NCBI GenBank assembly: GCA_025456385.1
Contig: JALOKS010000104.1
Span: 1-17,147 of the forward strand
Origin: Thermoanaerobaculales bacterium
GTDB lineage: Bacteria > Acidobacteriota > Thermoanaerobaculia > Thermoanaerobaculales > Sulfomarinibacteraceae
Reading direction: 5' to 3'
DNA: 17,147 nucleotides
The position numbers and the translations under genes are program-made. The notes beneath the pieces were generated by a model that ran no database searches, was not told the origin of the DNA, and was given only the letters and a program-made list of their open reading frames with translations. Below, piece by piece: positions 7,408-14,458 of this stretch. Position 1 is the stretch's first letter. Each line of letters opens with the position of its first letter.

Positions 7408-8744
7408 GAGTTCTCCTCCATGGTCTCGATGACCGGTTTCCCGGCCACGAACTTCAGGCGGTGGCTGCCGAGCACGACGTCGAAGCGTGCGACGAGCTCG
7501 CGGGTCTCCGCCTCCCGCAGGGCGGTCTCGGCATCGAGCAGGTCGATCATCCGGTCGAGGCCCTGACTGAATCGGCTCTCGCGGACACGCAGGCCCTCCC
7601 GGGCGGCATCGAGCGCCGCCATCGCGGTCGCGTGGCGGGTTCTCGCGGTGGCCAGCTCCTGCCAGGCCTGCTCGACCTCGAGGCGCACGCCCTCCTCGAA
7701 GCGGCGCAGGTCGGCCTCGAAGGCGGCCGTCTCGTGGCGCGCGGCCGCTCGATCTGCAGTGCCCGCTCCGCCGCCCCAGAGGTCGATCGAGGCAACCGCC
7801 ATGACGGAGCCCGAGCGGCCGTTGCTGCCGAAGATCGAGTCGTCGTACAGATCGTAATGGCCGACCACGGCGACCTTCGGAACGTACCCGGGGCGGGACG
7901 CCGTTTCCTCGAGGCGTCCGGCCTCGAGCTTGAGGTGGGCCGCGGCGAGGTCGCTGCGCTCCTCGAGCGCGGCGGCGATCCAGCTCGCGGCGTCGCCGAC
8001 GAGCTCGGGCTGCGGCGGCAGTGCGGCCAGGCTCCGGGGCGTGGCCTGCTCGGCGCCCATGTGGAAGTTGAGGGCCGCCTGCGCGAGGCGGGCTCCGCTC
8101 GCGGCCTGACTCAGGTACTCGTCGAGCTCGGCGAGGAACACCCTGGCCCGCAGCACCTCCGCTTCGAGGATCATGCCCTGGGCGGCGTACTGCTCGGCGA
8201 TCCTGAGGTGCTCGGCGGTCGTCGACCGTGCCTTCTCGAGCAGCGCCACGTGCTCGCGCGCCTTGGCGAGGTCGATATAGGCGGCGACGGTGTCGAACGC
8301 GACCTTCTGGCGAGCGTGAGCGTGCAGGTGCTCCTCGGCGGTGGCCATCGACGCGGCTTGGCCGATGCGGGCCGACAGGACCCCACCGGTGTAGATCGGG
8401 AGCTCGAGACCGACGCGCGTCATCCAGGTCGACAAGGCCTCGGGACTGTTGGGGTCGGAAGAGAAGAAGCCCTGGAAGTCGAACCGCTCCTGGTTGAGGG
8501 TCAGCGCGAAGACCTCGGCCGGGGTGTCGCTGAGCACGTAGCTCTCGCTGACACTGATCCTGGGCATCCGGTGAGACCTTCCCCCCTCGAGCCGCGATGC
8601 CGCTGCCGCGGCGCGAGCGCGGGCGGCCGCGACCTCGGGGTTGTTGTCGAGGGCGGACCCCACCGCCTCCGCCACGGTCAACTCCTGCGCGCCGGCAGCG
8701 GCCGCGGCCAGAATCAGGGTGGCGGTGAGCAGCGTGCTTCGCAT
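7404..8744 (-). CDS. TolC-family outer-membrane efflux channel
   Basis: The product has 446 residues with a signal peptide (MRSTLLTATLILAAAAAGAQ). ELTVAEAVGSALDNNPEVAA, the classical start of the outer-membrane efflux domain, follows it. Two repeats of long amphipathic helices and beta segments follow (for example LELPIYTGGVLSARIGQA in the first half and VASIDLWGGGAGTADRAA in the second). ATG at 8744 is chosen over an upstream start because it gives a proper signal peptide and has GGAGG upstream. It is the first gene of the efflux operon, and the adaptor start lies within its stop codon. It is presumed to form the trimeric exit duct of the RND pump. Confidence 0.94.
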   Translation of the reverse strand: MRSTLLTATLILAAAAAGAQELTVAEAVGSALDNNPEVAAARARAAAAASRLEGGRSHRMPRISVSESYVLSDTPAEVFALTLNQERFDFQGFFSSDPNSPEALSTWMTRVGLELPIYTGGVLSARIGQAASMATAEEHLHAHARQKVAFDTVAAYIDLAKAREHVALLEKARSTTAEHLRIAEQYAAQGMILEAEVLRARVFLAELDEYLSQAASGARLAQAALNFHMGAEQATPRSLAALPPQPELVGDAASWIAAALEERSDLAAAHLKLEAGRLEETASRPGYVPKVAVVGHYDLYDDSIFGSNGRSGSVMAVASIDLWGGGAGTADRAAARHETAAFEADLRRFEEGVRLEVEQAWQELATARTRHATAMAALDAAREGLRVRESRFSQGLDRMIDLLDAETALREAETRELVARFDVVLGSHRLKFVAGKPVIETMEENS

Positions 8745-8799
8745 GAGGCCTCCAATCCGTGTCAAGCCTGCGCCACGGCCTCCGCCGCGGTGGCTGATA

Positions 8800-8835
8800 T
8801 CGATAAAGAGAACTCTTACGCAACATCTTCTCAAG
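8800..8835 (-). promoter_or_regulatory. Possible promoter of the efflux operon
   Basis: This short AT-rich island lies between the kinase and the channel gene. On the minus strand TTGCGT and ATATCA are 17 nt apart, and GAGAA/TTCTC half-sites flank the TTGCGT. The match to sigma-70 consensus is poor, and the operon may instead be transcribed from the kinase promoter. Low confidence. Confidence 0.25.
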
Positions 8836-8868
8836 GCCGGCATGGTCCGGAGATTGTAACCCGCGCGT

Positions 8869-8885
8869 CCGGTTCCGTGAACCGG
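8869..8885 (-). terminator. Hairpin after the kinase gene
   Basis: CCGGTTC and GAACCGG form a perfect 7-bp stem with a 3-nt loop, 30 bases after the kinase stop. There is no T-run on the minus strand. It may act as an attenuator or mRNA-stabilising hairpin rather than a full terminator. Confidence 0.35.
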
Positions 8886-8915
8886 TGTCGGAAGGCGAGA
8901 GCCGGGCGGCGCCGA

Positions 8916-11241
8916 TCAGCCCGGCGGCCGCAGCTCGGGGTTGGTCCCTTCGTGGTCCGACCTGAACTCCGCGAGCACCAGGCGGGCCGTCGAACCCAGG
9001 CGGAGGCCGGCGCTCTCGAGCTCGATGGTGCCGCCCATGAGCTCGGCGAGCCGCCTCGAGATGGTCAGCCCGAGCCCGGTGCCGCCGCGCTGGCGTCCCC
9101 CCGCGGTCGGTGAACTTGAACGCGTTCGACAGCAGGTTGGTGAGGATCTGCGCGGTGCGGTCGGGATCGGCCCACAGCACCAGCCGGCCGTCCGCATGGT
9201 CGAGCGTGAAGCGCAGGCCCTTGCTCTTCATCTGGTGCTTGAAGAGCGTCTCCGCCTCGTCGAACAGGCCCCGGACCGGAACCGGCGCCAGGTGGACCTC
9301 GAGCCGGCCGGCCTCGATCTTGGCCAGGTCGAGGACGTCGTTGATGATGGTGAGCAGGTTCTCCGCCGACTCGTGCGCGATCTTCAGGAACTCCTGCTGT
9401 TTGGCGGGATCGCTGACCGCGCCGTCCATGATCAGGCGCAGGAAGCCGAGGATGGCCGTCAGGGGGGTGCGCAGCTCGTGCGAGGTGTTGGCCAGGAACT
9501 CCGACTTCAGCCGCGAGGCCTCGAAGGCGACGGCCCGCTGCTCGTCGAGCTCCCGGACGAGCTGCGACAGGGAGACCGCACCCCCGAGCAGGTAGCCGAG
9601 CTGGGTGAAGAGCTCGAGGTCCTCGGCCGCCAGGTCGAGGGGAATCGCCGAGGTCGCGAGCAGCACCCCCGCGGAGCGTCCCGCCGCCGTCAGCGGCAGG
9701 AAGTTGAGCTGGGTGATGCCGTGCCTGCCCGTCAGCCACTCCGCCAGCTCCTCGCCGACCACGGTGGCGACCACGGTGCTCTGCGGCAGGCCTTCGCTGA
9801 AGGCGGTCCAGCACGGATGGTCGCTCTCCTTGATGGCATGGAAACGGTCGCGCTCGAAGGCCTCGATCCCCGGTCCGCTGCCCGCCACCAGCTGCAGGCC
9901 GCGGCCGGCCGGCCGGTAGAGGAGGAGCGAGCGCAGGGGCAGCAGATCGCGGCCGAGGTCGAGGAAGCGGTCGAGGATGCGCTGCTCCTCGACCTCGCCG
10001 GCCACGGTCTGGGCGACCGCCGAGAGGAAGGCGAGCCGCGACTGCCGAGCTTCGGCGGCGCGCCGGGCGACGTGGAGGTCGGTGATGTCGGCGGCCACCA
10101 CCTGGATCAGTGTCTCGTTGGCCACCGGGTCCACCAGCGGCTGCATCTGGGTGCGCAGCCAGTGGATGCCTCCCGCCTCGTCCTCGACCCGGACCACCTG
10201 CTCCCAGGTCCGCCGATCCCCCTCGAGCACCGCCGGGATCGCGGCGTAGACCTGCGGCCGATGGTGCTCGTGGATGCGCTCCAGCCAGCCCGTGCCCGCT
10301 CCCTCGGGACCGATGTCGGCGGGCAGAGCGAACAGGGCGCCGGCCGCATGGTTGGCGTAGCGCACCCGACGTTCCCGGTCCACCGACAGCACCAGCACCG
10401 GCAGGGTGTCGAGGAGGATCTCCATGCGGACGCGGAGCCGCCGCAGCCGGTCCGAGAGCGCGATCTGCGACTCGAGGAGGGTGACGTTCTCGAACACCGC
10501 GCCGATGGTCGGCGTGGCGAGGCTCAGAGCCACGAGCACATAGCCCCACATGAAGGGGCTGTCATAGAGCTCGCGCGACCACGCCAGATTCATGTGGGCG
10601 ATCGCGTTGAGGAGGAACGCGGCCCCCAGCCACACCTCGCGCGGCTGCCGCTGCTCGCCGCCGCCGAGCATCGGCACCGTTGCGGCGAGCAGGAAGACAG
10701 CGGCCAGGCCGGCCTCGATCGGGGCGATGCCGAGCAGCAGGCCACGGTCCTGGAGGGCCCGGAAGACCGCCCAGACCGCAGCCGCGAGGGCGATCGCCGC
10801 CGAGGTACGGAGGATGCGGTGGGACCTGCCGCTGTATCTCGCCCTCTGAAAGGTCAGCAGGAGGAGGCCGGCGGCGAGGGCCTGGGTCAGCACCCACGAG
10901 GTGTTGACCGCGGCGTCGCGGAGGTCCGGCGCGGCGACGAAGACCTCGAGGATGATCAGGAGCAGGAAGTGGATCGCGATCGGCAGGAACACCACCTGCA
11001 CGTAACGATCGAACACGTCCCCGAGCAGGCGCCAGCGGACCTCGAAGAACCACGCCGCGAGCGACGCGAGCAGGGCGTTGAAGGCCGCCAGCAGCAGGTA
11101 CTCGTTGCGGCTGCCCTGCCAGTGCAGGACGACCTGCAGGACGGCCACCGACAGCGCGGCAGCGGCCGCGATCAGTACCGTCTTCAGCCGCGTCTGCGGT
11201 CCTGCGCTCTCGGTGGCCACGAAAACCCGGCCGGCGGTCAC
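8916..11241 (-). pseudogene. Membrane PAS-GAF sensor histidine kinase with deletion/frameshift in the ATPase domain
   Basis: The N-terminal about 235 residues form several transmembrane helices (7TM-like). A PAS domain (about 265-395, VLVLSVDRERRVRYANHAAG) and a GAF-like domain (about 405-560) follow. The HisKA dimerisation domain has the phospho-acceptor His588 in SHELRTPLTAILGFL, and the N box has Asn706 in TNLLSNAFKF. Directly after FTDRG, near 9095, the frame breaks. The C-terminus resumes in another frame as RGGTGLGLTISRRLAELMGG and ends at 8916. About 40-50 residues with the G1 (DxGxG) box and F box are absent, so ATP binding should fail unless sequence was lost in assembly. The GTG start at 11241 overlaps the stop of a mini-ORF. 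It lies upstream of and co-directional with the efflux operon, so regulation of the pump is plausible, but no response regulator is seen. Confidence 0.8.
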
Positions 11242-11276
11242 GACGGGACGCCCTGAGCACCCTTGGCGCGCGGCAT
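11238..11276 (-). other. Possible 12-codon leader mini-ORF ahead of the kinase
   Basis: ATG CCG CGC ... TCG TGA encodes MPRAKGAQGVPS. Its UGA overlaps the GTG start of the kinase (GTGA). A TATACT box (11283-11288 on the minus strand) ends six bases before the ATG, so transcription could begin at the ATG and the mini-ORF could be leaderless. No recognisable -35 is present. This arrangement would feed ribosomes to the kinase, but may be coincidence. Confidence 0.25.
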
Positions 11277-11307
11277 GCTTCGAGTATACCGTTCGCCGCG
11301 GATCCCC

Positions 11308-11335
11308 TTGATTTGGCGATGAACTTTGCTAGGCT
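11308..11335 (+). promoter_or_regulatory. Likely promoter of the DUF481 gene
   Basis: TTGATT (11308-11313) and TAGGCT (11330-11335) are separated by 16 nt, about 90 bases upstream of the start codon. The -10 resembles the one proposed for the HU-type gene (TAGCCT). Confidence 0.45.
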
Positions 11336-11426
11336 GCCTCCGATCCGGCGACAGCATGGCCCGACGGTAGCCGTGCCGCGGATGTTTCTTGGAGATCATC
11401 ACCGACACCAGCTGGAGACGGGAGAC

Positions 11427-12179
11427 ATGACGATGAAGACATGGCTGTGGTGCCTCGCGCTGGTTCTCGTTGCCGCGGGCGGACCCGCGTTCGCTCAGGA
11501 TGCGGCGGAGGAGGAGGCGGCGCCCGAGCCGCTGTGGAAGGGCTCGCTGGGCCTCGCCTACCTGGACACCTCCGGTAACTCGGAGACGACGACCTTCGGC
11601 CTCGACTTCTCGACGGAACGCCGGCCGACGCCGTGGGGCCTGACGGTCACCGGCAGGTTCAACCGCAACGAAGATGACGGCGTGTTGACCGCCGAACGCC
11701 TCTTCCTCGGCGCCCGGGCGCGCCGCGCCCTCGGCGAGCGCTGGGAGTTCTTCGGCGGGCTCAGCGCCGAGAAGGACGAGTTCGCGGGTTTTGACCTCCT
11801 GTTTCTGGCGGAGACGGGCGTGACGTACAAAGCGCTCGTCGGGCCAAGGCACTTCCTCGCCCTCGACGCCGGTGTGACGTGGACCGACGAGGATCGGGTC
11901 GAGCCGGAGCCGGATGTGAACTACCTCGGCGGGCTGCTGGGGCTGGCCTACGAGTGGAAGCTCAGCGACACCGCGTCGCTCCTCGAAACCCTGCGTCTCT
12001 TCCCCAACTTCGACGAGTCCTCGGACTGGCGTCTGACCTCGGAGACCGCCCTCCAGGCCTCGGTGAACTCGTGGCTCGCCGTCAGGCTCGGCTACGAGAT
12101 CCGTTATCGCAACGAGCCCATCGGCGACAGCGACGACACCGACACCACCAGCACGGCGTCGGTCGTCTTCAGCTTCTGA
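11427..12179 (+). CDS. DUF481-family outer-membrane beta-barrel protein
   Basis: The product has 250 residues with a signal peptide (MTMKTWLWCLALVLVAAGGP, then AFAQ). The mature protein begins with an acidic linker and WKGSLGLAYLDTSGNSETTT, the typical opening of DUF481 (YdiY-like) proteins ('G.l.ls...GNt.t..l'). Alternating strands such as WGLTVTGRFNRNEDDGVLTA and a C-terminal STASVVFSF ending in Phe follow, as in outer-membrane barrels recognised by BAM. I chose the ATG at 11427 because GGAGACGGGAGAC precedes it and it gives the signal peptide. Another ATG two codons later is also possible. The family is described as salt- or acid-induced outer-membrane protein in some bacteria, but its exact role is unclear. 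It is divergent from the kinase and 46 bases upstream of mscL. Confidence 0.88.
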   Translation: MTMKTWLWCLALVLVAAGGPAFAQDAAEEEAAPEPLWKGSLGLAYLDTSGNSETTTFGLDFSTERRPTPWGLTVTGRFNRNEDDGVLTAERLFLGARARRALGERWEFFGGLSAEKDEFAGFDLLFLAETGVTYKALVGPRHFLALDAGVTWTDEDRVEPEPDVNYLGGLLGLAYEWKLSDTASLLETLRLFPNFDESSDWRLTSETALQASVNSWLAVRLGYEIRYRNEPIGDSDDTDTTSTASVVFSF

Positions 12180-12225
12180 ACGCGCCGCTGCCGGAGTCCG
12201 GCGTTCGGCTGCAAGGGAGGCCACC

Positions 12226-12681
12226 GTGTTCAAGGAGTTCAAAGAGTTCGCGATGCGCGGCAACGTCGTCGACATGGCCGTCGGCATCATCATCGGCGGC
12301 GCCTTCGGGACCATCGTCAAGAGCCTGGTGGACCACGTCCTGATGCCTCCGATAGGGCTGCTGCTGGGCGGGGTGGACTTCTCCAACCTCTTCCTGACCG
12401 TCAAGCAGGGCGCGCCGGCCGGACCCTACGCGGCGCTCGCCGACGCCCAGGCGGCCGGTGCGGTGACCGTCAACTACGGTCTCTTCGCCAACAGCGTCAT
12501 CAGCTTCCTGATCGTCGCCGTGGCGGTGTTCTTCCTGGTCAAGGCGATCAACACCCTGAAGCGGCAGGAGGCGGCGCCGCCGGCCGAGCCGACCACCACG
12601 ACCTGCCCTTTCTGCCAGACCGAGATCCCGATCAAGGCGACCCGCTGTCCGCACTGCACCTCGGAGCTGAAGGCCGCGTGA
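12226..12681 (+). CDS. mscL: Large-conductance mechanosensitive channel with C-terminal zinc ribbon
   Basis: This 151-residue MscL forms the pentameric channel that opens under membrane tension and releases solutes during osmotic downshock. The N-terminal amphipathic helix MFKEFKEFAMRGNVVDMAVG and TM1 (IIIGGAFGTIVKSLVDHVLM) are near-canonical. After a periplasmic loop, TM2 is FANSVISFLIVAVAVFFLVK. In place of the usual short cytoplasmic helix end, the C-terminus has CPFCQTEIPIKATRCPHCTS, two CPxC knuckles of a zinc ribbon. The start is GTG at 12226 with AAGGGAGG upstream. It lies 46 bases downstream of the DUF481 gene in the same direction and may be cotranscribed with it, linking two envelope-stress type proteins. 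Confidence 0.96.
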   Translation: MFKEFKEFAMRGNVVDMAVGIIIGGAFGTIVKSLVDHVLMPPIGLLLGGVDFSNLFLTVKQGAPAGPYAALADAQAAGAVTVNYGLFANSVISFLIVAVAVFFLVKAINTLKRQEAAPPAEPTTTTCPFCQTEIPIKATRCPHCTSELKAA

Positions 12682-12698
12682 GGGCCACCGCGCGGAGG

Positions 12699-12720
12699 GC
12701 CGGGTTCCTCGGAACCCGGC
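12699..12720 (+). terminator. Hairpin after mscL
   Basis: GCCGGGTTCC and GGAACCCGGC form a perfect inverted repeat around TC, 17 bases after the mscL stop. No T-run follows. It probably aids termination together with the next inverted repeat. Confidence 0.55.
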
Positions 12721-12741
12721 GCCCCTGCGGGCCTCCCGATG

Positions 12742-12778
12742 CCCGCAGCTGAGGCCCGGACGGAAGCTCAGCTGCGGG
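12742..12778. terminator. 12-bp inverted repeat between convergent genes
   Basis: CCCGCAGCTGAG and CTCAGCTGCGGG are perfect complements separated by 13 nt. They lie in the gap between mscL (plus) and the peroxiredoxin (minus). The position suggests a bidirectional terminator or 3'-end stabilising hairpin, although there are no T-runs. It could instead be a protein-binding palindrome. Confidence 0.5.
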
Positions 12779-12800
12779 TGCGCAACGGAGCGATGGGAGG

Positions 12801-12842
12801 AAAGCTTCGAACGCTCAACGTTCAAGCTTCAAACGTGAAACG
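12801..12842. repeat. Short AT-richer inverted repeat after the peroxiredoxin gene
   Basis: AAGCTTCGAACG and CGTTCAAGCTT are near-perfect complements around CTCAA, followed by TCAAACGTGAAACGG. The stretch is made of TTCAA/AACG words and stands out against the GC-rich context. It lies 17 bases beyond the peroxiredoxin stop. It is similar in style, though not in sequence, to the AATTC-unit elements. Confidence 0.5.
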
Positions 12843-12858
12843 GCGTGCCGCCGGGCTC

Positions 12859-13398
12859 TCAATCTGCGGCGGCGATCATGGCCCGATAGCCCTCGATCAC
12901 CTCCGCCGCGTGCGTCTTCGGATCGACCTCCGGGTAGGCCTTGAGCACTCGGCCGTCGGCGCCGACGAGGTAGGAGACGCGCTTGGGCAGCGGCAGCAGC
13001 GCGCGGCTGGCGCCGACGGCCTTGGCGAGCGCGCGGTCGTGGTCGGTCAGCAGGCGGAAGGGGAGGTCGTTGCCGGCGGCGAAGTCGCGGTTCGTCTCCG
13101 GGGAGTCGAAGGAGACCCCGAGCACCTCGACGCCCAGCTCCTGGAGCTCGTCCCAGCTGTCACGCAGCCGGGTCGCCTCGACGGTTCAACCGGGGGTGTT
13201 GGCCTTGGGGTAGAAGAAGAGCAGGAAGGGCCGGCCGGCGAGGTCCGCCGAACGCACCGTCGAGCCGTCGTGGGCCGGCAGCTCGAAGTCGACGAAGGGG
13301 TCACCGATCGCCAGCATCTCGTCCTCCGCATCGCCTGCGATCGCCGTCACGGCCGGCAGCAGCAGGGCGACCGCAAGCAGGATCCAGGCGCACCTCAT
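12859..13398 (-). CDS. Secreted peroxiredoxin (BCP/PrxQ-like) with selenocysteine at the active site
   Basis: The 179-residue frame is continuous except for one UGA at 13186-13188. Residues 1-22 are a signal peptide (MRCAWILLAVALLLPAVTAI AG). The thioredoxin fold follows: IGDPFVDFELPAHDGSTVRS, then RPFLLFFYPKANTPG-U-TVEATRLRD, then VLGVSFDSPETNRDFA and the C-terminal YLVGADGRVLKAYPEV. In BCP-type peroxiredoxins the motif is YPKxxTPGCTxEA, and the UGA replaces exactly the peroxidatic Cys (Sec71). The resolving Cys five residues later is Thr, so this is a 1-Cys-type (1-Sec) enzyme. The only other Cys is in the signal peptide. A SECIS-like hairpin follows the UGA at proper distance. The enzyme would reduce peroxides in the periplasm, with an external thiol needed to recycle it. 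Sec-containing peroxiredoxins are known. If UGA were a true stop, the gene would be dead. Confidence 0.88.
13152..13172 (-). promoter_or_regulatory. Bacterial SECIS element in the peroxiredoxin mRNA
   Basis: On the minus strand CCCGGCTG and CAGCTGGG form an 8-bp stem with one G-U pair and a CGTGA loop. There are 21 nt between the UGA and the loop, and the second loop base is G. This satisfies the published general model for bacterial SECIS (loop 16-37 nt after UGA, G among the first two loop bases). It overlaps the codons for TRLRDSW. Confidence 0.8.
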
Positions 13399-13430
13399 GT
13401 ACTCGGCAACCCCGGGTCGCGGCGCCGCAT
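13395..13430 (-). other. Possible 11-codon leader mini-ORF ahead of the selenoperoxiredoxin
   Basis: ATG at 13430 has a strong ribosome binding site (GGAGGACGGA) and encodes MRRRDPGLPST. Its UGA overlaps the ATG of the peroxiredoxin (ATGA). The peroxiredoxin start itself has no good ribosome binding site, so translational coupling through this leader is plausible. Confidence 0.4.
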
Positions 13431-13443
13431 TCCGTCCTCCGGC

Positions 13444-13473
13444 TTGACCAGCCGAGACCGGTCGCGCTAGCCT
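13444..13473 (+). promoter_or_regulatory. Likely promoter of the HU-type gene
   Basis: TTGACC (13444-13449) and TAGCCT (13468-13473) are 18 nt apart, about 110 bases before the HU start. A good -35 match and AT-rich DNA before the start codon support it. It lies just upstream of the divergent peroxiredoxin leader. Confidence 0.5.
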
Positions 13474-13582
13474 GCATCATTCGCGAGGGTCCTTCGCGGC
13501 GACCGCGCCGGGCGCGGCGCTGCGCCATGGACGACCGACAATCGATCAATGTTCCAGAAATAGCGGACTCAGAGGAGGCAAC

Positions 13583-13855
13583 ATGGCGGGCAAGGCGGAG
13601 CTGGTGGAAAAGGTGGCGGAGTTGACTGGGTACCCGAAGACCCAGGTGGCGATGACCTTCGACCTGGTGTTCGAGAGCCTGAGTCAGGCTCTGGCAGCCG
13701 GCGATCGGGTGACGGTGCCCAACTTCGGCACCTTCCAGGTGTCGCAGCGCCCGGCCCGCGCCGGCCGTAACCCGGCGACCGGCGAGGCGATCACCATCGC
13801 GGCCTCGAAGGGCGTGCGCTTCAAGGTTTCCAAGAGCCTCAAAGACACCCTCTGA
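13583..13855 (+). CDS. HU/IHF-family DNA-binding protein
   Basis: This 90-residue nucleoid protein has the usual HU length. It begins MAGKAELVEKVAELTGYPKT (helices 1-2), followed by the dimer core LSQALAAGDRVTVPNFGTFQ. The DNA-binding arm contains the RxGRNPATGE motif (RAGRNPATGEAITI), where the Pro intercalates into DNA, and the C-terminal KVSKSLKDTL helix follows. ATG at 13583 is preceded by AGAGGAGG. It binds and bends DNA and shapes the nucleoid. HU versus IHF subunit cannot be decided from sequence alone, but a homodimeric HU is likely. Its stop is only 10 bases from the end of the convergent gene. Confidence 0.95.
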   Translation: MAGKAELVEKVAELTGYPKTQVAMTFDLVFESLSQALAAGDRVTVPNFGTFQVSQRPARAGRNPATGEAITIAASKGVRFKVSKSLKDTL

Positions 13856-13865
13856 GGCGCGCCCC

Positions 13866-14291
13866 TCATCGAGGGCTGAGGCGCTCGCCGAGCAGCCGCG
13901 CGAGCTGCTCGTCGAGCGGCGGAGGTGCCGGCTCATCGCTCCAGGGCCAGCGGACCACGAGCTCCTGAGCGGCGGCGCGGTCGAGGCCGCCGTCGACGAT
14001 CGTGGTGACGAGCCGCAAGGGGAGGCCCCGCTGCGCCTTCAGGCGCACCGCTGCGCCTGCAGCGCGGTCGCTGCCCGGCATGGTGCCGCGCACGATCCAT
14101 GACTGCTGCTGGTTGAAGTGGTACAGCAGGCGGCCCATCGGGTCGTTCCACTCGGCGAGCCGCGCCTCGGTGGCGGGGTCGGGCCGCGGCCCGATGGGGA
14201 TGCCGTCGAGCTTGAGCGAGAACTTGGCCTCGCCCGCCGCTGCGAGCGCCGGGAGGGCCGCGAAGCACAGGGCGGCAAGGGCTCGACGCAT
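13866..14291 (-). CDS. Hypothetical secreted protein
   Basis: The 141-residue protein has a clear signal peptide (MRRALAALCFAALPALAAAG). The mature part begins EAKFSLKLDGIPIGPRPDPA. The middle contains WNDPMGRLLYHFNQQQSWIV, suggesting a small folded domain of mixed strands and helices. The end is Pro- and Arg-rich. I do not recognise a family, and no catalytic or metal motif is evident; the single Cys is in the signal peptide. The start at 14291 has a strong ribosome binding site (GGAGAGGAGAG) at 14297-14308. The gene is convergent with the HU gene and divergent from the M1 peptidase. Its upstream region is cut short because the peptidase coding sequence begins almost at once, leaving no room for a promoter. 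Confidence 0.75.
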   Translation of the reverse strand: MRRALAALCFAALPALAAAGEAKFSLKLDGIPIGPRPDPATEARLAEWNDPMGRLLYHFNQQQSWIVRGTMPGSDRAAGAAVRLKAQRGLPLRLVTTIVDGGLDRAAAQELVVRWPWSDEPAPPPLDEQLARLLGERLSPR

Positions 14292-14458
14292 GCTCGTCTC
14301 TCCTCTCCAGAATACGTCGCGCGGCGCCCGTCGACCCCGCCGCGCGCCGGCTCGACGGCGCTCAGAAGCTGCGCTGGACCAACACGACGGCCGCCACCAC
14401 CGCCGAGCTCCGATTCCACCTCTACCTCAACGCCTTCGCGGGCCCGGGCACGACCTTC

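Noticed and set aside
8757..8762. TTGACA on the minus strand as a -35 box for the efflux operon
   Set aside because: It is only 12 bases before the channel start codon, so a -10 would fall inside the coding region.
6328..11241. A single 1637-residue fusion of kinase and membrane-fusion protein on the minus strand
   Set aside because: The frame is open by chance because of high GC. The middle part is Arg/Pro/Gly-rich shadow of the TolC-like gene, and both real genes have their own starts or break points.
8941..11256. A 771-codon plus-strand frame opposite the kinase
   Set aside because: It is an antisense shadow of the kinase, with composition typical of GC-rich complements and no recognisable domain.
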